Origin: Rhipicephalus microplus
Lineage: Eukaryota; Arthropoda; Arachnida; Ixodida; Ixodidae
DNA length: 64,000 bases
Assembly (NCBI RefSeq): GCF_043290135.1
Contig: NC_134702.1
Span: 77,666,417-77,730,416, forward strand
Reading direction: 5' to 3'
Positions within the stretch are counted from its first letter, which is position 1. Each line of letters begins with the position of its first letter. The translations under genes and the position numbers were made by a program. Shown in pieces: positions 20,928 through 34,055 of this stretch. The notes under the pieces were generated by a model. That model saw nothing but the letters and a program-made list of their open reading frames with translations. It did no database searches and was not told where the DNA came from.

Positions 20928-21440
20928 CATAAGCGCGAAAATGCACGCGACAGCGACGAGCGACGCTATGAGCGACGAAACAGGGCGTTCGCGCGACGTG
21001 TCGCGTGCTCGTTTTCGCGCGATCGCTCGGTTCTCCAGATTTGGAAACCGTCGCTCATCGCCCGGAAGTGCTGGGCGCGAGCAGCCAATAGCGAAATACC
21101 GGAAAAGACGAAGACTACATAGGTGCACGTGACCCTGTCCGAGTCACGTATGCGCAACAAGAAATAACGCAATGTTTATTAAGCATGCGCACATAAAAAA
21201 TGCTGCAAGACAATAATAAACACTTTCTGTTTTATTACACAACAATATATCTTATTTTAAATTGGAAACCGCTCGCTACGCGGTTTTCTTGGTGCGAGTA
21301 GACGGCCTCATGCCAGCAACAGTGGAATTCGCTCGCCGAAGCCGTCGCGTGAATGAGGTTTGCCTGCGCTAGCGACTGATCGCGCGACGCCGATCTACGT
21401 CGCGTCGCTCGTCGCTGTCGCGTGCATTTTCGCGCTTATG
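20928..21440. mobile_element. Element with 39-bp perfect inverted ends
   Basis: Positions 20928-20966 and 21402-21440 are exact inverted repeats that begin CATAAGCGCGAAAATGCACG and contain GCGACGAGCGACG. Imperfect similarity extends a few bases outward. The 513-bp interval has no transposase frame, fitting a non-autonomous DNA transposon (MITE). I could not find a convincing target-site duplication, so the superfamily is unassigned. Confidence 0.7.
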
Positions 21441-21773
21441 AGGAACGCTTGCGAGCGTTAGCTTCTACTACGATGAGGATGGCCAATTTTTATTGCCGTC
21501 ATTGTTGTCATTCGTAATGCGAAAAGCCGTACGAGTGCTGTTGTGTGTAGCGCTTTGGTGAAGTTCTGTGGACCATGTCACATTTGAGCGATTCTGTCCA
21601 GTGTTGTGAAGTGTGTTCATGAAATGGAAACCGTGAAATACTTAGGAGTGTACAGCTCAGTTTCCCATTTGCGTAGTTGCGTGCACGTGCCCTGAAGAGG
21701 AGCTTGCATACAAGAGATTTTTGTGCATGTAGCCCCCCCTCCCCTTTATTTGAGGTACGCGTTATGATCGATT
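21441..21773. other. Intergenic, no gene seen
   Basis: Ordinary sequence between the inverted-repeat element and a SINE. A short C run lies at about 21733-21744. Confidence 0.4.
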
Positions 21774-21787
21774 GTCTATGAATGCGT

Positions 21788-22024
21788 GGCCCCGCCGCAG
21801 TGGTCTAGTGGCTAAGGTACTCGGCTGCTAACCCGCAGGTCGCGGGATCGTATCCCGGCTGCGGCGGCTGCATTTCCGATGGAGGCGGAAATGTAGGCCC
21901 ATGTGCTTAGATTTGGGTGCACGTTAAAGAACCCCAGGTGGTTGAAATTTCCGGAGCCCTCTACTACGGCATCTCTCATAATCATATGGTGGTTTTAGGA
22001 CGTTAAACCCCACATATCAATCAA
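21788..22024 (+). mobile_element. tRNA-headed SINE, full length, 14-bp TSD
   Basis: Best-preserved copy. Box A is TGGTCTAGTGG at about 21800 and box B is GGGATCGTATCCC at 21844. Then follow the ggctgcatttccgatggagg body and the tail ggttttaggacgttaaacc...catatcaatcaa. The flanks tctatgaatgcgtg at 21774-21787 and 22025-22038 are identical. The tRNA-like head is an internal RNA polymerase III promoter. The body/tail probably matches the LINE that mobilises it, but that partner was not identified here. Confidence 0.93.
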
Positions 22025-22038
22025 TCTATGAATGCGTG

Positions 22039-25000
22039 AAATAAGTTATTGTAGACCAAGTGTAAAACAAGTGTAAGTATTGCAATAAATTGTCAGATGT
22101 TCGACAGTAGCTGCTAATACAGTATCACTAATTTTGTCAAGATTGCAGGCAGTCATGTTTCATCATTTGAACACCATGACAACTGATATATCTGCTTGCA
22201 TCAAGCATTTGAAGAATAGTTAAACAATATTTTCAATATCCTGCCGAAATGTCCACATCTGTCTTGAAACATGCCTCTGTCATCATCAAGTGTGTAGCAA
22301 AATATTTCAAGCACATGTCAGGTCAAGAAAACTTCAAACAACAAAAATGTCTATTATCGTTAACTCACTGTTGAATGTCTGTTCCTTCCCAATAGTGCAC
22401 AGACACTGAAAAACGTACGCCTTGTCTCCAAAGAAGGATGCCGTCTCTCAATCAGCTACAATATATTTTATCAATAAATTACATGAATACGATGATAATT
22501 CATCATTCTTGGCGGTATTAGATATCTCTCAATTAGTACAACGTAGCTGAAGGAACTTTTTGGCAAATCTGTACACTGATCTCCTGTCGTTGGCAGTTGT
22601 TGAGGCTTTTTGGGTAAATGAAATCAGCATAATCTTCCAAGCAGGCTATAATGATTAAATCCAGCTATATGTGCATGTTTTTGCGGGAGAGGTCTTGAGA
22701 GATATCTGGAAAAAGCTGGAGCTATTCCACTCTGTGAAGGTGGGTGACCAACCAAGCTGTGTCGCACAAGGATTTTATTTGCTTACTTTTTATATTTATA
22801 CATCTATTAGGATTTTTAAAATTTTAGCATATGCTTTTTTAAAGCAGCTCCACCTCAGTTTATGTGGCCTAGAAGTGCAACATGTTGGTTATGTATTTAT
22901 GTATGCATTTATTCCTTTGCTCTTTAATTTTTTCATTCACCTCTTTTCTGTCCAATTTTTTATGCACCAGTAGTGAGTGGTAATGTTTGCCCCATTCTGT
23001 GGTGCATACCCACTAAGAGCTTTCTGTAGATTAGGTATGTGTTTGCAGAGTCGCAGTACAGCCATACTTATTACTCATGGTTGCACTCGCGTCAGTCAAT
23101 TTACCTAGTGCGTCAGCTGCCAATTAAACTCAGTCTGGACGCATACAGTCCCTTAATTCAAAATTTGAATCTATAGACAGTTGACAACCATAATTTTCTG
23201 TTCAATATGTAAGCCCGTGGAGTTGTGTGGACCTATACAGTAGAACCTCACTGATACATTCCCGCTTAATACGATTTCCAAGCTGATTGATATGTGTGGT
23301 TTAACATCCCAAAACCACGGTATGATTATGAAAGACGCCGTAGTGGAGGGGTCTGGAAATTTTGACCACCTGTGGTTCTTTAACGTGCACGCAAATCTGA
23401 GCACACGGGTCTGCAGCACTTTCACCTCCACCGAAAATGCAGCTGCCCCAGCCCGGATTCGATCCCCCGACCTGTGGGTCAGCAGCCGAGTACCTTAGCC
23501 ACTAGACCACTGCGACAGAGCAATGATTTCCAGGCTGCTATGCTCGCAATAATGAAAATAAATTAAAGCAATTTAAATCAGAAATATTCTCAGATCCTGC
23601 ATTTATTGTGGGCATTTTTTTTTTCAGAAACATATCAACATTTTATTTTATATTGGTAGCATGCATCATGAATGTAAAACATGATTGAAAGATGTGAGAC
23701 ATGATTCCAACATCGCGGCTTAGGTGTCTTCGAAGTAGTCTAATCACATAGAGATTAACCTGTTTTGGCGAGACGACGTCACTGGAATGTTGTTGTGTCT
23801 CTGTGTGCATGAATAACAAAGGAACCAGCACATAATGTACTGATAGCACTGACGTAACAGCAGAGTTCGCATCCCACTGTGTCGGTACTGCAACATGGCT
23901 GTTTTAGGGCCAGCAGTGCAAGCCATTAATAGCCTTGCTATCAAAAACATCGAGAATACTCGAGTGCAGTGTGATAGCATTAGCAGCACCCATTTCACTG
24001 TATTCACATTTGCTTGCCATTCTTCATTTCTTTATGAACACGTGAACCATGCTGTGAAGGATGAAAAATTTGTGCACATTTTAGAATATTGGCCGTTGTA
24101 AACTTTCCCAGGGTGGCGATTGCGAACGCAAAGTACCTACTATGTGTCTGTTAAGCAAATCATGCTCCTGTGTAGCTGTAAATTTTTAAATGCTGTGATA
24201 GTTGATCACGATGAATTATAACTGGGCACTTTGTAATGGTTTGTCTTGCTATGACTTATATTAGTGGCTGATAAAACACTAGGCTTTTGTTAAATGAAAC
24301 CTGGAACGGTTTTGGTGATTTATTACAAACACATTGGGCTGGTAGATTAAGTCTCAAGGGCTATTTAGAGACCGATTTGAACACTGCGTAAACTGTGTAA
24401 TTTATTACTATGCTTGAAAGCTGCCAATCGCTGGAAATCGGTGCAGATCGTTGCGACTCGGTCGAATGCCTTTTAAACTGCCCATTCATAGAGGAACATG
24501 CTCCTACCAGAGCACGTCAGCAGCCACGTCAACATGGCTGCTTATCTGACTGGCTGTCATGGGCTGTAGAATGTGCAGAAGTAAGATCAACTGGTAAGGT
24601 AGCAGCACCTATAAAAGCAGATATCAACCACTTACTTCGTGGTCTTTGTTTCTGCTGCCAGACGGCGTGCGTGCTGCCAGGCGCACTGCGTGATTGCCTC
24701 CAAGACTGCACGCAACCTGTCGGTGTGCCATCTCAGAGGTCTAGACTGGTAAAAGCTCAAAAAGGCGAGCGCACTCATGAGAGCTCTGCGATCGCCAGCG
24801 CGCCTCGTGAGTTGTGGCAGTCAGGCATAGGTGAGAAGGAGGGCATGATATAATTGTCTGTAGCGGCCTTGGTACACTGCGTGTCACTCAATTTATGGTG
24901 CGAATGGTTTCATGATGCTCTAACCTAAACGCTGACAAAACTTCAAAAAACCATTTCAGGGTCTCTTCAATGAAAGTTCGCCGAGTTGAATAAGCGTTGA

Positions 25001-25350
25001 AGTACAAGATTAGGTAGGGCTACATAGAGGCAGGAATGCATAATAGAGATTCAGGTGGGGAAGCGGCCTATGTGCAGAGTCGGAGGGGCAGACACTTGAT
25101 ACTTCATGAGCTCGAATTAGGACGAGGCGTAAATGAACAAAGAAGAGGGATCTGTAACATTTGTAAGTGCTAAATGCACGTACGTGACACAAGTGAAGGA
25201 CACAGGACAAGCGGTTGGCTCATCTAGTGCTTACAAATGTTATGGATCAATACCAACTACTCTGAACACAGTGCCTTCTCAGGGAAGGAGGAAGTGGAGA
25301 GTTCCAAACTAGCATGTGTAGGATGCTTCAAACGATGTTTTGTGTCATCT
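22039..25350. other. AT-rich intergenic stretch with one SINE
   Basis: Apart from the SINE at 23285-23524, no gene or named repeat was recognised. A 147-codon frame at 24410-24853 (plus) lacks recognisable domains, and no splice or promoter context supports it. Confidence 0.45.
23285..23524 (-). mobile_element. tRNA-headed SINE, full length, 12-bp TSD
   Basis: Reverse-oriented copy: the tail starts at tgattgatatgtg and the head ends near 23517 with ctagaccactgcg. Target-site copies gatttcca(a/g)gct at 23273-23284 and 23525-23536 differ at one base. The body has several CpG-to-TpG type changes relative to the 21.8-kb copy, so it is older. Confidence 0.9.
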
Positions 25351-25352
25351 GT

Positions 25353-25442
25353 GCATAGGCGTACCAGCCGTGGAGGGCAAGGGGGGTGTGAGCCCCCCCC
25401 CCCCCTCACTTTCGACAGTGGTGACTGTTGGCTGCACGCCGG
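25353..25442. mobile_element. Short MITE-like repeat with C tract
   Basis: An internal gggggtgtgagcccccccc core is flanked by ggcgtaccagcc on the left and ggctgcacgcc on the right, which are approximate inverted ends. It is related in design to the other 'GGGGCGTAGCCAG' type short repeats in this window. Confidence 0.4.
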
Positions 25443-25919
25443 GGAAAGCAACAATTGAGGCGAAGTTTTCCTTCACCATAGTATTCACTGAATTATGTTA
25501 ATACGAGGGAATATTACAATATAGTGAAATTTCTCCAACATTGTAGTTGTGACGATTTTTCTTGTAGGCTCTTGCGGTGCGAGCCGCCTAAGCGGCGCTT
25601 TGGTGCCTTGTGCTATAGCATTGCAGAGCAGGCCAGCGCTGAACAGGGGCCCAATAACATTGTATAACTTGTCCACGCTTTCGTTCTGCTGCGACTGGCT
25701 GATGCAGTTACAAATGCGAACGAGCAAACTTTTTATGGACTGATCAAACGATCTGCTGCTTCAGGAAATTTATTTTCTTTGATCGAAAATAGATATCAAT
25801 GCTGCTTTGTCGAAGCTGCTGTGAGCTGATTTATGTTACAAATCTTTTTTAATGTTCTAGTGTTATCCGGAAGCGCCAAAAAGGGGTCTCCGCTTTTGTC
25901 TCCAATAAACCTGACCAGA

Positions 25920-26757
25920 AGCCTAGAATGGAACAATTAGGTATAAGAGTTAATGGAGAGTACCTTAGTAACCTGCGCTTTGCCGATGACATTACATTGC
26001 TGAGTAACTCAGGGGACAAATTGCACCTCATGATTACGGAGTTAGACAAGGAGAGCAGAAAAGTGGGTCTTAAAATTAATCTGCAGAAAACGAAAGTAAT
26101 GTACAACAACCTCGGAAAAGAGCAGCGCTTCGAGATAGGTAATAGTGCACTTCAAGTTGTAGAAGACTATGTCTACTTAGTGCAGGTAATAACCGCAGAG
26201 CCGAACCACGAGATTGAAGTAACTAGAAGAATAAGAATGGGGTGAAGCACATTTGGCAAGCACTCTCAAATTATGACAGGTAGATTGCCACTATCTCTGA
26301 AGAGAAAGGTATATAACAGCTGTATCTTGCCGGTACTTAGCTACGGAGCAGAAACACCTGGAGACTTACAAAGAGGGTTCAGCTTAAATTGAGGATGATG
26401 CAGCGAGCAAGGGAAAGAAAAATAGTAGGTGTAACCTTAAGAGACAAGAAGAGAGCAGAGTGGATTAGGGAACAAACGGGGGTTAAGGATATCATAGCTG
26501 AAATCAAGAAGAAGAAATTGACATGGGTCGGGCATGTAGCGCGTAGACAGGATAACTGCTGGTCATTAAGGGTAACTAACTGGATTCCCAGAGAAGGCAA
26601 GCGGGTTAGGGGGAGACAGAAGGTTAGGTGGGCAGATGAGATTAAGAAGTTTGCGGGTGTAAATTGGCAGCAGCGAGCACAGGACCGGGTTAACTGGCGG
26701 AACATGGGAGAGGCCTTTATCCTGCAGTGGACGTAGTCAGGCTGGTGATGATGAAAC
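25920..26757 (+). mobile_element. RTE-like LINE, 3' part of ORF2
   Basis: It starts just before the RT catalytic box (LRFADDITLLS), continues with LKINLQKTKVMYNN and the thumb region, and after one stop (26243-26245) and a frameshift resumes at 26389. There the frame carries RRMMQ/RAR..., KLTWVGHVARRQD, RGRQKVRWADEI and WRNMGEAFILQW, the characteristic C-terminal end of RTE-type elements. It ends in a ggtgatgatga tail. The element is 5'-truncated at the FADD box and non-coding for any host function. Confidence 0.85.
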
Positions 26758-27490
26758 CTGATCAGCCTTGCTTATGGTAACTTGGAGCAATGGTGGCAGC
26801 TTGCGAAGTGGCAACGAACAAAGCAGTGGACTCGAGCACAATGGGAATCTCAGATTTTAAGCTTGTCCTTTAACTTGAGCCACCGGACCAAGGAGAAGGT
26901 GAAAGAGTATGGTTTTTAGCACTATGGAGGCTTAATTGAGAGTCAGGCTAGTAGGCTTTCATTCAACTCGAATGGTCTTTTGCAGCTCAAAATACAACTT
27001 CGACAGCAAAGAAGCACACACATACAGCACTTTATTTCTCTCTCTTCCTCTCTCTCAGCAAGGACGAGCTCACAGAAATGTGCACGCGCACAAACTGCTA
27101 AACGCCTTGATGCTCTAAGTGAAAATATTTTATTACGCTCATGTTATTTCATCTTGGAAGCTGCTATAAGTGATAATGTGACCGGCAGCTACATTACTTG
27201 AATATTATTTAAAAGAATATGCTCTCCGACTATTTCAAAAAGTTTTAGGTATTGTTCAGTGCGTGAATGCCTTGTTCAATGTGCATGCACTGTAATGAAT
27301 ACCGCAAAATTTCACAGATTTCTGATGTAAGAGGCAGGCGATTTTATGGCACACAGACAATTTTCAATGCCAAAGAAGCAATGGCAAACAATATGCTGCC
27401 GTAGTGAAAATAGTTTATTCTCTTACTTTTTTCATGGTCGTTTATATGTAGTCCCTACATGATGAATATGTGTGCGCGTGTGTGTGTGTG
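26758..27490. other. Intergenic, no gene seen
   Basis: No gene recognised. A GT run at 27478-27494 precedes a C15 tract and a reverse CAGGGGCGTACCGAC end at about 27540-27553, a one-sided remnant of the C-tract repeat family. Confidence 0.4.
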
Positions 27491-27915
27491 TGTGGTTAGG
27501 TTTGCCCCCCCCCCCCCCTCCCCCCACTTGCGAAAGAGTCGGTACGCCCCTGCATTTGTGGATCTTTTTTGTTACATTCATCCCTTTCTGAAGTCAATCC
27601 TTCAACCCACTGTGAAATCCTGGAGCCTCTTTGGAGGCTGTATGGTTCTTCGAGGTCCGGCCGAAATTCCAGTCTGCTTTGGTTGATCCGTCTCTGGCTC
27701 ACTGACTTCACAATGTGTTTGAGGAAGGGCTTGCCTTGTTGAGTACTCGGTTCCTTCTCAGGATGCTTTCTTCCAACTGAACTTCATACGAGCTGTCATA
27801 AATTCTTCTAATTATTGTCTTTGACCCATGCCACTGCTTTCTTTGGTTGAACGGGGACATCCACTGCCCTTTTCTAACGCTTGGTGAATCCTTCGCTTGT
27901 CTGTGATGGTAGCTC

Positions 27916-29700
27916 ATGCTTTTCAGCCTCTTCTACATTCTTATTTCACTCACGAAAACAAATGACAAGATAAGATACCCACTAACTGTGAATGGAACAG
28001 AAATTCGTGCTGTTGTGCAACACAAATTCCTGGGTGTTATCCTCGACCGGAATCTATCGTGGTCAAAACACGTCACAGCCTTGAAGTCAAAGCTCAAGAG
28101 TTTTGTCCACGTTCTTCGAGTCATGGCCGGAGCAAGATGGGGCCCTTCGGAGGCAGCTCTCCTGCAACTCTACCAATCTTTATTCGTAGGTTTCTTACGA
28201 TACAGCAAGCCCGTGCTTTCAAGCACGAAACCCAGTTGTGCGAGCACGCTAGAAAGCATCCAAGCTCAAGGGTTGTGAACATGTTTGGGCTTACCTCAAT
28301 GCACATCAACCAAGGGAACTCTCGCCGAATCTCGGGCTTGTCCAATCAAAGTATATGTGCTCTGCGAGCCTCTTCGAGTCCACCTTCGCCTGTTGACTCG
28401 ACACAGGCAACATCCCCTATCGGCGCTCCCTGCCAGCCACCGAGACTGCAGTTATTCAAGAGCTATATCGCGGCTAGAGAACATCATACCGCCAAGATTC
28501 ACTCCCCCACGTGTTCCTGAGACACCTCCGTGGCTCCTGCCTAGACCACTTGTCATACTTCAGATTCATGGGATTATGAAGAAGTCCCTTGTATCATCGA
28601 TCGGTCTAAAGCAACTTACACTGCTGCACATTTATACTATGTACGACGGTGTGGCACACGTATATACTGATAAATCTACCACGTCGCGTATCTCCGCCGC
28701 AGCCTTTGTCATCCCGCAGGTGAAGATAGCTTGACGTTTCAAGATAGATCACAAGACCACATCAACAGCCGCGGAACTTGTTGCTATTCGGGAGGCAATA
28801 CGTTTCATGTCGACAGAACCCGCTCGTAAATGGACGATACTGTGCAATGCCAAAGCTGCTCTTCAAACCATCGATGGCTTCATGAGACAAGGTCCATATC
28901 ATACTTTATCGCTTGAAATAGCAGAGCTTCTTGGCATTGCTTCAAAAAATGGACATGATGTAACATTTCAATGGATACCTGCTCATTGTGGCATAATGGG
29001 CAATGAAGCGGCGAACGCTGAAGCTAAGAGAGCTTTAAATAGTGCCCCGGAAGTGTGCATCGCATTTTCTCAACAAGACACTAACATCCTACTTCGACGC
29101 GTAATGCGCAACTCCATCTTAGAGCACTGGCAGAAACCAGAACACCAGCACAAGCGGCTGCACAAATGGGACCCGGAAATGAAGTTCCGTATGCCTCACA
29201 AGTTAAAGCGAAGCATCTCATGCATTATCCACCGCATTCGCCTCGGTGTGGCTTACACGAGACGTTACAGCCACTTGATTGGCTGTAATGACACAGGTTC
29301 CAATTGTGGTCACTGTCGGTTGCCAGAAACGCTCGAACATATATTTTGCGACTGTCCAGCATATGCAAGCGAACGTCAGCAACTGATATCTTCGATTGGC
29401 CGATATATTAGTCGACCATTAACCGATGAGGTTGTGTTAGGTCCTTGGCCTGACGCCAGCAGCACACATGTGGTTATACGAGCCGTCATCGCTTTCTTAG
29501 AAGCCACTGGACTGGATGCACGTCTGTAGAGTTACCCAGCCTAATAAGAACATATCATCTCTCTACCTTATCATCGTCATTCATCACTCTTTCACTCCCC
29601 AATCACCCTTCCCCAGTGTAGAGTAGCAGGCCAGAGCAAACTATAGCTCAGGCCGACCTCTCTACCTTTCTGTAAATAAATTCTCTCTCTCTCACTCGCA
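27916..29700 (+). mobile_element. LINE with RNase H domain, 5'-truncated
   Basis: The plus-strand order is an RT thumb region (HKFLGVILDRNLSWSKHV, VMAGARWG), then after frameshifts an RNase H start (HVYTDKS, where the family has DGS). An intact 240-residue stretch at 28807-29529 follows, with VTFQWIPAHCGIMGNEAAN and a C-terminal zinc motif C-x-x-C around 29310-29355 (NCGHCRLPETLEHIFCDC). The 3' end has aataaattctctctctctc. The order RT-RNase H-zinc tail fits the I/Jockey-like LINE group that carries RNase H. Several frames are broken. Confidence 0.88.
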
Positions 29701-30311
29701 TCGACTGTTTCTGATTGCAGTAACTGTGAAGCTAGTGGCATACTCATTTTAGTGTGGCAACTCATTGACACTTGGGCTGGAGTACCATTCTTTTCTTGAA
29801 GTGATGTGTTTTGTTAACAAAACAAATGTCATTTGGGGATCTGATTTGTTAAGGCTAGTCGAACCCAAGCTTCAGCAACAATAATACACATAAATTGAGG
29901 TTGAGGCAGCACTTTTCGAGCTTGGGCACCGGGTCTGGGTATCTGCCTTGCGCATGATAGGGCAAGGTTGTGACTTGGCTGTACCGGAATGAGCTCACAC
30001 TGGGTCGACACCTGGCCCAGACCAACTGCAGGGATCTACCTTTTTTTTTTTTCACTAAACAGGATTTTCTGTATTCTTCACATTTGCCTATCAACATACT
30101 TGTACAGTTGCACGAGATATGAAAGTTGCCGTGCGACTGTTGACTTGCCTAACATCCCAGGGGCCTAGTGGCATAAACAGTGCAAATCAAGATTGTTCAT
30201 TCTTCTCTCCCTCGTTGCCTGTTGCATGCTACAACAATCACCCATAAGGCAAAATGTACACATTTAATTTCTCTCAGTTTTGAGCCCCTCCTTCGTCGCA
30301 ATCCAAATGTA
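29701..30311. other. Intergenic between two LINEs
   Basis: No gene recognised. A T tract near 30039-30051 is the only simple repeat. Confidence 0.4.
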
Positions 30312-31655
30312 TTCTTCTTTTTTTATTGAAATAGAAAATAAACGGAGGAGTTTTTGTCACCGTTACTTAGCGACGGCTACCCCTTTCCACTTGATTGACA
30401 CACACAAAAATATAAAAAAACCAGTAGCATATATACATATATACAGCAGTCCTACATGAGTGAGAGCAAAAGTTCTCCTATGGGCAGAACAAACACGTAG
30501 ACGCCACGCTGACTTTTAACTTTTGTCTGCTCAGTAGTCGTCACAAATCTTCATTTTTTCGAAGAACTGTTGCAGCATCTTCATTGCTTTGCCATTTGTT
30601 TTGGATGGCCATGGACCTAGTATTTTATTCAGTGCAAATGTCCGCTCGGGATCTAACTTATGCAGTTAATTCTAGTCGCCTTCGGTGTGTTGTGTTTCGG
30701 ACAGTCGAGCAAGAGGTGACAGATATTCTTGTCGTCGTGGCTGCATGAACATGCTGACGATGTTGCACGATGAATACGAAGTAGGAAGTGCTTTGTGTAA
30801 GCAGTTCCGAGTCGTAGGCGATGAATGAGTGTGTCGATACGTCTTGGGAGGTCACGGTCTAATTGGTATTCAAGATTAGGATCAACGGAATATATGATCG
30901 ATTCCTTTGTTTTGTCTGTGAACCAGGTAGACAGGCATTATTCACGTTTTGTTGTTCTTAAAACTCTATTTACGTCATATTGAGATACCGGAATGAGGCA
31001 GGTTTGCATAGAATTATGAGCGGTTTTCTCCAACTCATCCGCCATTTCATTTCCCTTCATTCCGCAGTGACTGGGAACCCACTGAAATGCCACTCGATGA
31101 TTCGACTTCGTAGCTTCTGAGAGCTCCTTTAGAATAGCGTATACTATACCCACACCAATGTGTCTTGAAGTGGCATTTTCCAAACATGCCAGTGCTGCCA
31201 GAGAGTCTGTAATTACCACCCATTTTCTTGGTGTCATTGACAGTTTAATAAACCTTACGGCTAGCAAAATTGCTACGAGCTCCGACGTTGTTGAATAGGA
31301 GAGGTGGCCCAACCGACATGCATATTCTTCGCGCAATTCCGGAATTATGAATGCTGATGTCGCTGTCTCTTTGGTGACGGAGCCGTCAGTGTACACGTGA
31401 GTGTATCCTTGGTACCTGTCAAACGGATGATGTGATGCCAACTGCTGTGCTGCAACGATTGACACTTCATGTTTGCTGCGAAATCCTTCTATTGACGTTT
31501 CAATAGTTAGTAGCTCAACCAGCCATGGTGGGTAGTTTTGGTTCAATGGCCAATGTGTCGACACAGGAAGCCGGTAAATGTACTGTTGGTACACACGGTG
31601 TATTTGCGATCCAGCACGGTTCAAGATGTTGGATAAGAGCGGATGGGAAGGGTGT
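30312..31655 (-). mobile_element. LINE with RNase H, 3' part (copy 1)
   Basis: On the minus strand a 228-residue frame (31624-30938) carries [36 protein letters not shown] and [19 protein letters not shown], a clear RNase H. The C-terminal zinc tail (CSCSH..., LDCPKH) follows in another frame down to about 30530. The 3' UTR (30312-30480) matches that of the LINE at 54.7 kb. The copy is 5'-truncated just upstream of RNase H and frameshifted, so dead. Confidence 0.88.
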
Positions 31656-33640
31656 TGCGCGATTCTTCGTGGGCCTCTATCTCCGCTACCGATTACAGAA
31701 TTACTTGGGAAAATATGTTACAGCTGGTACTAGGCACTACTTCATTTAAACAGCTTCTCCAGGTGGGAGTGATCGCTGCTTAAGGAAGAGCAAAAAGAGT
31801 GTGTTTAGCTTGCGTGATACTACCTTCTTCTCGAAAGTGTATTCTGGGACATGGAAATACTGTAGTTCTTGGTTGTGGATCGCGTAATAACCTTCAAATA
31901 GGGATTGACTGTACACTTTAAACAATCATGGCTAACAGCCTTGACTGATCAGAGTGCACAGTGCTGTCTGTAGCCTCTTATTACACTAAGGAAGGCTGTC
32001 AGTTGGCCTGCTCATTAACAACTACAAATGATTCTTCGTCGTGACAGCAAAGTTCCCTACACACACTGGACAGACTTTTAGCCTGGCTGATAAACCACTG
32101 GCCTGCTTTTTAAACTCCTCATCAGATACTGCATTCCCTAACACATCAACGAGAGACGTCTCCAGTCAACCAGGTCTTGAAAACTGTCAGTTGATGGAAG
32201 ATCTCATAAATGTGACACTGCATGTCCAAAGCCTCTAACTTCATGACAACCTAACTGTCCTCTTGTACCCTTACATTGTCAGAATGCGTCCTCTTTCTCC
32301 AGGGGCATTTGCATTTACATACAAATGTCTCGGAAGGGATACCCTATGGGCACATACCATCCTCATTGTCTTACTGGTGAAGACATGCTCACGTGATTAT
32401 ATTGTGCCAGTCTAAACAAATGCTCAGTTTAGACAGGCACAGTCCATAAATGAAAATCAACCGAATTTCATTACGATTGTTTCAGGCATTCACTGAGTGA
32501 AATTCTTTGGGAGCGATGATTAGGAGTGTTAAAAATATTGACCACAGTTTTTGATTGGAAAGCAATACAACAAGAAAGTCTATTTTCTGCTGGCAACAGC
32601 AGCGTACACCACATGTAACATGGCGGCAGCATTAAGTCAGTCACACTGAAGTTAATAAAAAGAAAAATAACAGTGCATCATCGATGCATGTGCTTGTACA
32701 AACAAAGTTCACACTCAGTTTGTTTCAAACAAGTGGACGCATCCATGATGCATTGTTCCTTGAGTGCACACTGAGTTGAACATGTCCTGCAAGAATATTT
32801 TACAAGCTGAGTTTCACGTGGCAACATCTTCCTTGCATAATCCTGAGGTATATGCAAAAAGAATTAGCAAGGTTGGCACTAGCAAACAAGTGCTGGCAAA
32901 CATAAAAATTGAAAATGAAAGCAGATGACAATTACTGGCATACCTTATAATATTTCATTCGCATAGCACGGTGGTTTTCTCCTTCCAGTGACCAGTGAAA
33001 ATGCAGCCTACATAATGTGGTACCAGAGCGTACATAGCCACCAACACAGTTTTTTGAAGGAATCATTATGAGTTACAGTTAGCACATGGGCTGTAACACT
33101 AGAATCTGAGCACTACAGTGACTTCAGCAGATATTATGACTAGCATGCGAGCGCCCATAAGAAAGTAAATATTTTTGTCCTAATGTAGAAATGCAATGTA
33201 AGATTTCACTTTGCGTAGGTTGTTGGTCAACACTACTTGTGTTGGTCGCACACAAAAGCAAACCGTTTCGCATGAATGCACATCTTTTTTTGCTCCTCAG
33301 GAAGCATGAAAGATGCTTCTATTCTTATCATCATAATAATATCCACACCGCAAGCATGCAAAAGAGATTCTTTATTTTGGGCAAATGAATACTCGCACTT
33401 GAATATGTCAAGTGTGTTGCCAGAAATTATTTAGATTAAAATGCTTTGATTTTGTCACTTTTACTGTAAAACATGAAATAAAAGCAGCATGCATCATTTG
33501 AAACACATGGTCCCTTTGGAGGGTATGACATAATGCATGATTCTGAAGGAACACAAGCTTGTTAATGTTTGTGAAATACTAAATTGCTTTGTGTAACATG
33601 AGACAACAAAGTAATGCAAATAAGTTCAATGAAACATGCA
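31656..33640. other. AT-rich intergenic, nothing recognised
   Basis: No gene, RNA gene or named repeat was supported on either strand. Confidence 0.45.
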
Positions 33641-33644
33641 AGGG

Positions 33645-33825
33645 GGCAGAATGATTCAGAAAGGGAAACTAGACAACCACCTGTTTGTGGCACGAGGCCA
33701 CAAAGAAAACTGTACGGATTTCTCGCAAGGAAAAGCTAGTTGCCGAAAAATTTATCTTGGTCCGGGGATCGAACCAGAGACCAACGCCTTTCCGGGCGGT
33801 TGCTCTACCAATGCGACAACAAAAT
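33645..33825 (-). mobile_element. tRNA-derived SINE, another family
   Basis: On the minus strand from about 33815 the sequence reads TTGGTAGAGCAACCGCC (box A-like), then GGTCTCTGGTTCGATCCCCG, which is a good box B. This is followed by a non-tRNA body aagataaatttttcgg...gcctcgtgcc. The 3' part does not fold as a tRNA acceptor stem, so it is a SINE head and not a tRNA gene. Confidence 0.6.
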
Positions 33826-33851
33826 GACAGGTAGCAGAAAACAAAGGCATA

Positions 33852-34055
33852 CAGGGGTGGCGCAAGGATTTCTTCACTATGGGGGTCACCCGTGATACGC
33901 AAGTTCCTTCAAGGGGCAGGGGCGCTGAGAACTTCTGTGCTGTGTTTCATTATGTTTGCTTTTGTGGTGGCAGGGGGGGGGGGGGGAGCAGGTGGAAATT
34001 TTCAGGGGGCTCCAGCCCCCCACAACTTCCCCCCCACTGCTGGCACTGCCCCTAG
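33852..34055. mobile_element. hAT-like MITE with G/C homopolymer core
   Basis: The ends are caggggtggcgcaagga on the left and ctgctggcactgcccctag on the right, approximate inverted repeats of the CAGGGG type. The interior has a G12 tract at about 33974-33986 and C tracts near 34016-34036. Flanking aggcatac/aggtgtac (6 of 8 equal) may be an eroded target duplication. There is no coding capacity. Confidence 0.5.

Noticed and set aside
21788..21880. tRNA gene call at SINE heads (also near 5.7, 23.5 and 33.8 kb)
   Set aside because: Boxes A and B are present but acceptor stems do not pair and SINE bodies follow directly.
24410..24853. 147-codon plus-strand frame
   Set aside because: No recognisable domain, no supporting splice sites or codon pattern; treated as chance.
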